Made by a program: the position numbers and the translations under genes | Notes under the pieces: model-generated | What the model was told of the DNA's origin: nothing | What the model saw: the letters and a program-made list of their open reading frames with translations, nothing else | The model's database searches: none | Assembly (NCBI RefSeq): GCF_038419845.1 | Contig: NZ_JBCAQT010000003.1 | Span: 62,001-126,000 of the forward strand | DNA length: 64,000 bases | Direction: 5' to 3' | Source of the DNA: Marinimicrobium sp038419845 | GTDB taxonomy: Bacteria; Pseudomonadota; Gammaproteobacteria; Pseudomonadales; Cellvibrionaceae | In this document: piece by piece, positions 59,871 through 64,000 of the stretch | How the letters are laid out: every line of letters starts with the position of its first letter | How positions within the stretch are numbered: position 1 is the first letter of the stretch

Positions 59871-60938
59871 ATGGCGCAAGGCGCAGAAGCGTTCTGGCAG
59901 GGTGTCTGGTATGGCCGGAGTCGCTGGGTGTATCTGCTATTGCCCCTGACCGGTCTGTTTCGGTTGCTCGCGGCCGCCCGCCGTGTCTGGCTCGAAAAAC
60001 GGCATCAGCAGCAACTGTCCGTACCGGTGATTGTCGTGGGCAATATCAGTGTCGGGGGCACCGGCAAGACACCGCTTATCATCTCGCTCGCCGAGCACCT
60101 GCAGCAGCGCGGCTATCGTCCGGGCATTGTCAGCCGGGGCTACGGCGGGCGGGCACCGAACTATCCTCTGGCGGTAACGCCCGACACGCCGGTCCACCAC
60201 AGTGGGGATGAACCCCTGGCCATTGCCCGGGCGACGGGCTGTCCTGTGGTCGTGGGGCCCGATCGCGTGGCGGCCGGACAGAGGCTATGTGATCAGGGGT
60301 GCGATCTGATTCTGAGCGATGACGGTCTGCAACACTACCGTCTGGCCCGCGCGCTGGAAATTGCGGTCGTGGATGGAAGGCGCGGTTTTGGCAACGGCCA
60401 CTGCCTGCCGGCCGGCCCTCTGCGCGAACCGGTCCGTCGTCTACAGGAAGTGGACTGGATCGTGGTCAATGGCGCGCCCGACGACGCGCTGTCCGAACGT
60501 TTGTCCGGTTTATCCCCGCTCTCAGACTCATCAAACCCCACCGGTCCTTACCGGATGTCGATCCAGCCCCGATCCTGGTGCCCCGTCTCGGGCGGCGCAC
60601 CCGAACCCCTGAGCCGTTTCCGGGAGGGCCAGAGCGTGCATGCGGTGGCGGGAATTGGACACCCCGAGCGTTTTTTCACGACTCTGGAACAGCTGCAACT
60701 GACGCCGATTCCGCACGCCTTTCCCGACCATCATGAGTATACGCCCGGGCAGTTGGACTTCGACCCGCCCGCTCCGGTGGTGATGACGGCCAAGGATGCG
60801 GTAAAGTGTCAGGCTTTTGCCAGGCCTGACTGGTGGTATCTGTCGGTGAGCGCCGACCTGCCGGATCGCTTCTGGCAGACACTCGATACGCGTCTGGATT
60901 TGTTGAAACGCGATTTTTCTGCGGAGCACCAAACATGA
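59871..60938 (+). CDS. lpxK: Tetraacyldisaccharide 4'-kinase
   Basis: LpxK phosphorylates the 4' position of the tetraacyl disaccharide in lipid A synthesis at the inner membrane. The 355-aa protein has an N-terminal membrane-associated helix, Walker A GNISVGGTGKTPLIISLAEH, RGYGG, DDGLQHYRLARALEIAVVDG and a late TAKDAVKCQ. It overlaps kdsB by 4 nt (ATGA). In Pseudomonas a small Trm112-like gene sits between lpxK and kdsB; none is present here. Confidence 0.96.
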   Translation: MAQGAEAFWQGVWYGRSRWVYLLLPLTGLFRLLAAARRVWLEKRHQQQLSVPVIVVGNISVGGTGKTPLIISLAEHLQQRGYRPGIVSRGYGGRAPNYPLAVTPDTPVHHSGDEPLAIARATGCPVVVGPDRVAAGQRLCDQGCDLILSDDGLQHYRLARALEIAVVDGRRGFGNGHCLPAGPLREPVRRLQEVDWIVVNGAPDDALSERLSGLSPLSDSSNPTGPYRMSIQPRSWCPVSGGAPEPLSRFREGQSVHAVAGIGHPERFFTTLEQLQLTPIPHAFPDHHEYTPGQLDFDPPAPVVMTAKDAVKCQAFARPDWWYLSVSADLPDRFWQTLDTRLDLLKRDFSAEHQT

Positions 60939-61723
60939 GTTTTTATGTGGTCATTCCCGCCCGCTATGCCTCCTCGCGCCTGCCCGCGAAGCCTCTGAAG
61001 GACATTGCCGGCAAGCCCATGATTCAGCACGTCTACGAGCGGGCCTGCGAAAGCGACGCGCAAGAGGTCATTATCGCCACCGATGATGCGCGCATCGAAC
61101 AGGCGGCCAATGCCTTTGGCGCGAGGGTGTGTATGACCTCGCCCGATCTTCCCTCGGGCACCGATCGCCTGCAATCCGTGGCGACCCAGTTGGCATTACC
61201 CGACGAGGCCATCGTGGTCAATGTCCAGGGCGATGAACCGTTGATTCCGCCCGAGGTGATCAATCAGGTCGCCGGGAACCTGGCCGCAGATTCGAAAGCG
61301 AGCGTGGCGACCCTGTGTGAACCGATTGAAACGCAGACCGACTTTTGCAATCCCAATATTGTCAAAGTGGTCACTGATGTTTCGGGGCGCGCCCTGTATT
61401 TCAGCCGTGCCCCCATTCCCTGGCCCCGAGATGCCTTTGCCGAATCATCCTCACAGAGCCTGCCCGAAAATTTGTCGGCCCGGCGGCACATCGGCATTTA
61501 TGCCTACCGCGTTGGCCTGCTGCACCGGTTTGTGGGTTGGCATCAGGCGCCGCTGGAACAATTGGAGTCGCTGGAGCAGTTGCGGGTATTGTGGCAGGGC
61601 GAGAGCATTCATGTGGCGGATGCCTGTCAGCCGGTTCCGGGCGGAGTCGACACCGCCGAGGATCTGGAGCGGGTCAGGGACTACCTCATCGAACACCCTC
61701 AGTCATCATCAAGAGAGCGTTAA
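60935..61723 (+). CDS. kdsB: CMP-KDO synthetase
   Basis: KdsB activates KDO with CTP for LPS inner-core synthesis. The 262-aa protein begins MSFYVVIPARYASSRLPAKPL and has the nucleotide-binding DIAGKPMIQHVYERA, NVQGDEPLIPPEVINQVA and PIPWPRD plus RHIGIYAYRV. ATG 60935 overlaps the lpxK stop. Together with lpxK it supplies lipid A-KDO. Confidence 0.97.
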   Translation: MSFYVVIPARYASSRLPAKPLKDIAGKPMIQHVYERACESDAQEVIIATDDARIEQAANAFGARVCMTSPDLPSGTDRLQSVATQLALPDEAIVVNVQGDEPLIPPEVINQVAGNLAADSKASVATLCEPIETQTDFCNPNIVKVVTDVSGRALYFSRAPIPWPRDAFAESSSQSLPENLSARRHIGIYAYRVGLLHRFVGWHQAPLEQLESLEQLRVLWQGESIHVADACQPVPGGVDTAEDLERVRDYLIEHPQSSSRER

Positions 61724-61725
61724 CC

Positions 61726-62202
61726 ATGCCGACCAATGTCCTGTTTGTGTGCCTGGGCAACATCTGTCGATCGCCGACCGCCCACGGCATTTTTCAACGC
61801 AAAGTCGAACAGGCCGGCTTGCGGGACTCGGTGCTGATCGAGTCCGCCGGCACCGGCCCCTGGCACGTGGGCAAATCCCCTGACGCACGCGCTCAGGCCA
61901 AAGCCCTGGAGCGCGGCTACGATCTGTCTGCGCTGATTGCGCAGCAGGTCAGCCCGCAGGACTTTGAACGCTTCGACTACATTCTGGCGATGGATGAGAG
62001 TAATCTGGAAGAGCTGCAGTTGATAGCGCCCGAGCACTATCGGGGCCACCTGGGGCTGTTTCTGGACTTCGCCCCGGCTTCCGGCCACCGGGAAGTGCCC
62101 GATCCTTACTACGGCGGCGATCAGGGCTTTGAATTGGTGCTCGATCTGGTGGAAGAAGCCAGTGACGGACTGCTGAACGAAATCAAAAGCCGGTCGGCTT
62201 AG
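61726..62202 (+). CDS. Low-molecular-weight protein tyrosine phosphatase
   Basis: The 158-aa enzyme has the P-loop VCLGNICRSPTAHG (nucleophile Cys9, Arg15) and the general-acid loop DPYYGG near the C-terminus. Members dephosphorylate phosphotyrosine proteins, often in exopolysaccharide control. It starts 2 bp after kdsB, between kdsB and murB, the same place as PA2978 in P. aeruginosa. No tyrosine kinase is in the window. Confidence 0.94.
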   Translation: MPTNVLFVCLGNICRSPTAHGIFQRKVEQAGLRDSVLIESAGTGPWHVGKSPDARAQAKALERGYDLSALIAQQVSPQDFERFDYILAMDESNLEELQLIAPEHYRGHLGLFLDFAPASGHREVPDPYYGGDQGFELVLDLVEEASDGLLNEIKSRSA

Positions 62203-62248
62203 CCCGCAAGAACCACTTAATTCCGAATCACTCAACACAAGAGCTGCC

Positions 62249-63268
62249 GTGAGCGAATTACAGACCGACGTTGACCTGCAACCCCACAACACCCTGGCCG
62301 TGCCCGCGCGGGCGCGCTTCTATGCCCGGGTGACCGACGCCGCGCAGCTGCCCGAGTGGCTCGAGTTTGCCCAGGCCAACTCCCTGCCATTGTTGCTGTT
62401 GGGCGGTGGCAGCAACCTGGTGTTACGCGAAGATTTTGACGGTCTGGTCATCCATATCGGATTGCACGGCCGGGAAAAAATCAGCGAAGACCGGGAGCAT
62501 GTCTGGCTTAAAGTCGCGGCCGGAGAAAACTGGCACAAGCTGGTCGAATACACACTGGAGCATCAGTACTGGGGACTGGAAAATCTGTCACTGATTCCCG
62601 GCTCGGTGGGCGCCGCCCCGATACAGAACATCGGTGCCTACGGGGTAGAATTGCAAGACGTATTCGAATCGCTCGAAGCGCTCGACCTGGTGACGGGCGA
62701 GCGAATGCAATTTGATAAGGATGATTGTGCGTTCGGCTACCGCGACAGCCTGTTCAAACACGAGGGCCGGGATCGCTACCTGATCACCTCGGTCACCTTC
62801 AAGTTGTTCAAACAACCGCACTTGAAAATCAGCTACCCGTCCCTGCGCGAAGAGCTCAAGGCGATCCCGGTCTCTGAACTGACACCGGTTGAGGTCAGCC
62901 AGGCGGTCTGCCGCATCCGTCGGAGCAAACTCCCCGACCCGGCCCGGATTCCCAATGTGGGCAGTTTTTTCAAAAATCCGGTCATCGGCCTCACCCAGTT
63001 TCTCGAGCTGCAGATCCTCCACCCGGGGCTGGTTTCTTACCCGGTGGATGCCCGTCATGTAAAAGTTGCCGCCGGTTGGCTGATCGAGCGGGCAGGCTGG
63101 AAGGGCGCGAGTCGGGGGCCGGTGGCGGTGCACTCGGAGCAGGCTCTGGTACTCACCAACCCCGGCCACGCCATGGGCGCGGAGGTGCTGGCCCTGGCCG
63201 AAGAAATCCGCCACTCCATCGCCTCGGAATACGGCATCGACCTGGAGCCCGAACCCAGGGTTTACTGA
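62249..63268 (+). CDS. murB: UDP-N-acetylenolpyruvoylglucosamine reductase
   Basis: MurB reduces UDP-GlcNAc-enolpyruvate with NADPH to UDP-MurNAc, an early peptidoglycan step. The 339-aa FAD protein has LLLGGGSNLVL, IPGSVGAAPIQNIGAYGVEL, FGYRDSLFKHEGRDRYLI, and PNVGSFFKNPVI. It starts at GTG 62249. Length is that of the E. coli-type (class I) enzyme. Its end lies 28 bp before palindrome 3. Confidence 0.97.
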   Translation: MSELQTDVDLQPHNTLAVPARARFYARVTDAAQLPEWLEFAQANSLPLLLLGGGSNLVLREDFDGLVIHIGLHGREKISEDREHVWLKVAAGENWHKLVEYTLEHQYWGLENLSLIPGSVGAAPIQNIGAYGVELQDVFESLEALDLVTGERMQFDKDDCAFGYRDSLFKHEGRDRYLITSVTFKLFKQPHLKISYPSLREELKAIPVSELTPVEVSQAVCRIRRSKLPDPARIPNVGSFFKNPVIGLTQFLELQILHPGLVSYPVDARHVKVAAGWLIERAGWKGASRGPVAVHSEQALVLTNPGHAMGAEVLALAEEIRHSIASEYGIDLEPEPRVY

Positions 63269-63295
63269 ATCAAAGTACTAATCTGACCTTGGGGC

Positions 63296-63398
63296 AGGGG
63301 TTGGGTAAGGCACTCGGAAACACGCCGTAAACCCATCCCTGGGGGCTCTGCGCCGACATCCTGTCGTCGAAGGTTTCCGAGTGCCTCACCCAACCCCT
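63296..63398 (+). repeat. Variable-arm palindrome 3 (core forward)
   Basis: A 26-bp stem (63296-63321 with 63373-63398) has one A-C mismatch and a 51-nt loop. The core reads AACACGCCGTAAACCCATCC then CTGGGGGCTC, followed by an inner hairpin CGACA/TGTCG (63354-63366). It starts 28 bp after the murB stop and may act as its 3' hairpin, but has no T-run. Confidence 0.85.
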
Positions 63399-63526
63399 AC
63401 GTAACTTTGGGCACGACTAAACGAGCCTGTACCTGCCCACACTAGATTGTCAGCCAGTTTTTTTCCGAAAGTTGTCGGTAATAAAAACAACGCAGGGGAT
63501 CCGCGGAAAGTACAACGAAGCTCTGA

Positions 63527-63638
63527 GGTCCGCTGTACCGGAGGGTGTTACAAGACCATGAGCCGTGGGACTAGCGCTCTCGAGTTTACAGGGACGTACT
63601 TGCAACGTGTCTTGTAACACCCTTCGGTACAGCGGACC
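63527..63638 (-). repeat. Variable-arm palindrome 4 (core reverse)
   Basis: A 30-bp stem (63527-63556 with 63609-63638) has 29 Watson-Crick pairs and one G-T pair and encloses a 52-nt loop. The loop has CGTGGGACTAGC, near-identical to palindrome 2's CGCGGGACTAGT, and the core on the minus strand (GACACGTTGCAAGTACGTCC, CTGTAAACTC). It ends 36 bp before the 3' end of the next gene. Confidence 0.85.
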
Positions 63639-63674
63639 GGACGTAAAGCTACCAACTTTAGGTGTTTGTACAAC

Positions 63675-63899
63675 TCACTGATCTTTACGATTGATAAATC
63701 GCTTGAACAACTCCCACCAGACATACACATACACAATGCCGGCCAGAAAAGACGCAATGTAACTCAACCAGTGCCCCGTATTGAAACCAATCTGCACACA
63801 AGCCACCAGAATGATCAATAACACCATCGACCGGCGAAACAACTGCCGGTCCGTGCCACTGATCAGATACTCATAAAAACGCAACAACCATGCTTTCAT
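63675..63899 (-). CDS. Small membrane protein, unknown
   Basis: The 74-aa protein has two hydrophobic helices (MVLLIILVACVQIGFNTGHWL and YIASFLAGIVYVYVWWELF) with a basic C-terminus (KRFINRKDQ). No family is recognised. It is in the same direction as, and 34 bp after, the partial gene at the window edge, so it may be its operon partner. Confidence 0.6.
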   Translation of the reverse strand: MKAWLLRFYEYLISGTDRQLFRRSMVLLIILVACVQIGFNTGHWLSYIASFLAGIVYVYVWWELFKRFINRKDQ

Positions 63900-63933
63900 A
63901 ACAGTACGGTACCACTATCAAGACAACTCCACA

Positions 63934-64000
63934 TCAATACAGCTCCACCACCACCCGGAAGCCCACCGTACCCTCCACACTGTCCGGCGCCCGCCCGGTA
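63934..64000 (-). CDS. 3' end of a possible SUMF1-type gene
   Basis: The minus-strand frame open from the window edge ends at the TGA at 63934-63936 and encodes DSVEGTVGFRVVVELY at the C-terminus. The VGFRVV ending resembles formylglycine-generating enzyme (SUMF1) family C-termini. Only 21 codons are visible, so the assignment is tentative. Confidence 0.4.
   Translation of the reverse strand, partial: TGRAPDSVEGTVGFRVVVELY

Larger units (their letters stand above)
63269..63674. other. 406-bp non-coding gap with two large palindromes
   Basis: Between the convergent ends of murB and the 63675 gene no gene is seen. It holds palindrome 3 (63296-63398) and palindrome 4 (63527-63638), separated by 128 bp of unremarkable A+T-richer DNA. 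Confidence 0.75.

Noticed and set aside
63300..63394. Palindrome 3 as an integron attC site (GTTGGGT ... ACCCAAC)
   Set aside because: The motifs are present, but in the reverse arrangement to attC (RYYYAAC ... GTTRRRY). The other three palindromes lack them, and no integrase or cassette array is nearby.
63296..63398. Palindrome 3 as a simple Rho-independent terminator of murB
   Set aside because: There is no U-tract after the stem, the 51-nt loop is very long, and it shares a core with copies that are not at gene ends. A secondary 3'-end role is still possible.
58241..63638. Palindromes as a CRISPR array or classic REP/BIME cluster
   Set aside because: There is no regular spacer array and no cas gene. 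Arms differ between copies, unlike REP units with fixed sequence.

Overview
The window is dense chromosomal DNA of a Gram-negative gammaproteobacterium, rich in G+C. It carries LPS genes (lpxK, kdsB), the Lol lipoprotein-export ABC transporter, ExbB/ExbD, a complete Na+-translocating NADH:quinone reductase operon and a CpxRA-like envelope stress system. Several gene orders resemble Pseudomonas (topA, two small conserved genes, sulA, lexA; and exbB-exbD-lpxK-kdsB-ptp-murB). Together with the sodium pump this fits a marine relative of Pseudomonas, for example a Cellvibrionaceae-type bacterium. That placement is inference. No rRNA, tRNA, CRISPR array, prophage or recognisable insertion sequence was seen.

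Layout. 1-4112: a DksA-type zinc finger fragment, a CBS protein, pdxJ, a periplasmic cyclophilin, a YgiM-like SH3 protein, YciI and an inner-membrane protein. 4198-8672: rnm, yciO, scpA, scpB, rluB (RNA turnover, condensin partners, 23S rRNA pseudouridylation). 8686-12726: a diguanylate cyclase, cpxA/cpxR-like genes and a flavodoxin. 12735-14443: cmoA-cmoB (tRNA U34 modification). 14620-19499: a signalling block with a response regulator-TPR protein, a soluble histidine kinase, a tail-anchored double-FHA protein, a DUF5610-like protein and a glutaredoxin-like protein. 19590-26983: an EAL-HDOD protein, slt, uup, a universal stress protein and two conserved hypotheticals. 27322-32469: topA, two small genes, the SOS pair lexA-sulA and a small hypothetical. 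32767-39477: mscS-like, hpt, a cold-shock protein, csiV and mfd. 39933-48597: nqrABCDEF-apbE-nqrM-sthA, a sodium-motive respiration module with its flavin-transfer and maturation factors followed by a transhydrogenase. 48584-55692: a SmpA-like protein, a PilZ protein, lolC-lolD-lolE, DUF2062 and a large coiled-coil membrane protein. 55834-63268: comEC, exbB, exbD, lpxK, kdsB, a low-molecular-weight phosphatase and murB. 63675-64000: a small membrane protein and the 3' end of a possible SUMF1-type gene.

The most unusual content is non-coding. Two gaps (58201-58790 and 63269-63674) each hold a pair of long palindromes. All four share a conserved core in a loop of about 51 nt, yet each has its own unrelated 15-30 bp arms that are nearly perfectly self-complementary. 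Each pair is a forward copy followed by a reverse copy. The second notable signal is a canonical intrinsic terminator lying wholly inside the signal-peptide codons of apbE, right after nqrF. Smaller signals are a LexA box over the lexA promoter, an FNR/Anr-type box between uspA and a divergent gene, a CpxR-like direct repeat upstream of cpxR, a palindromic operator candidate upstream of the CBS gene, and a degenerate 23-bp tandem repeat that begins in the yciO stop codon.
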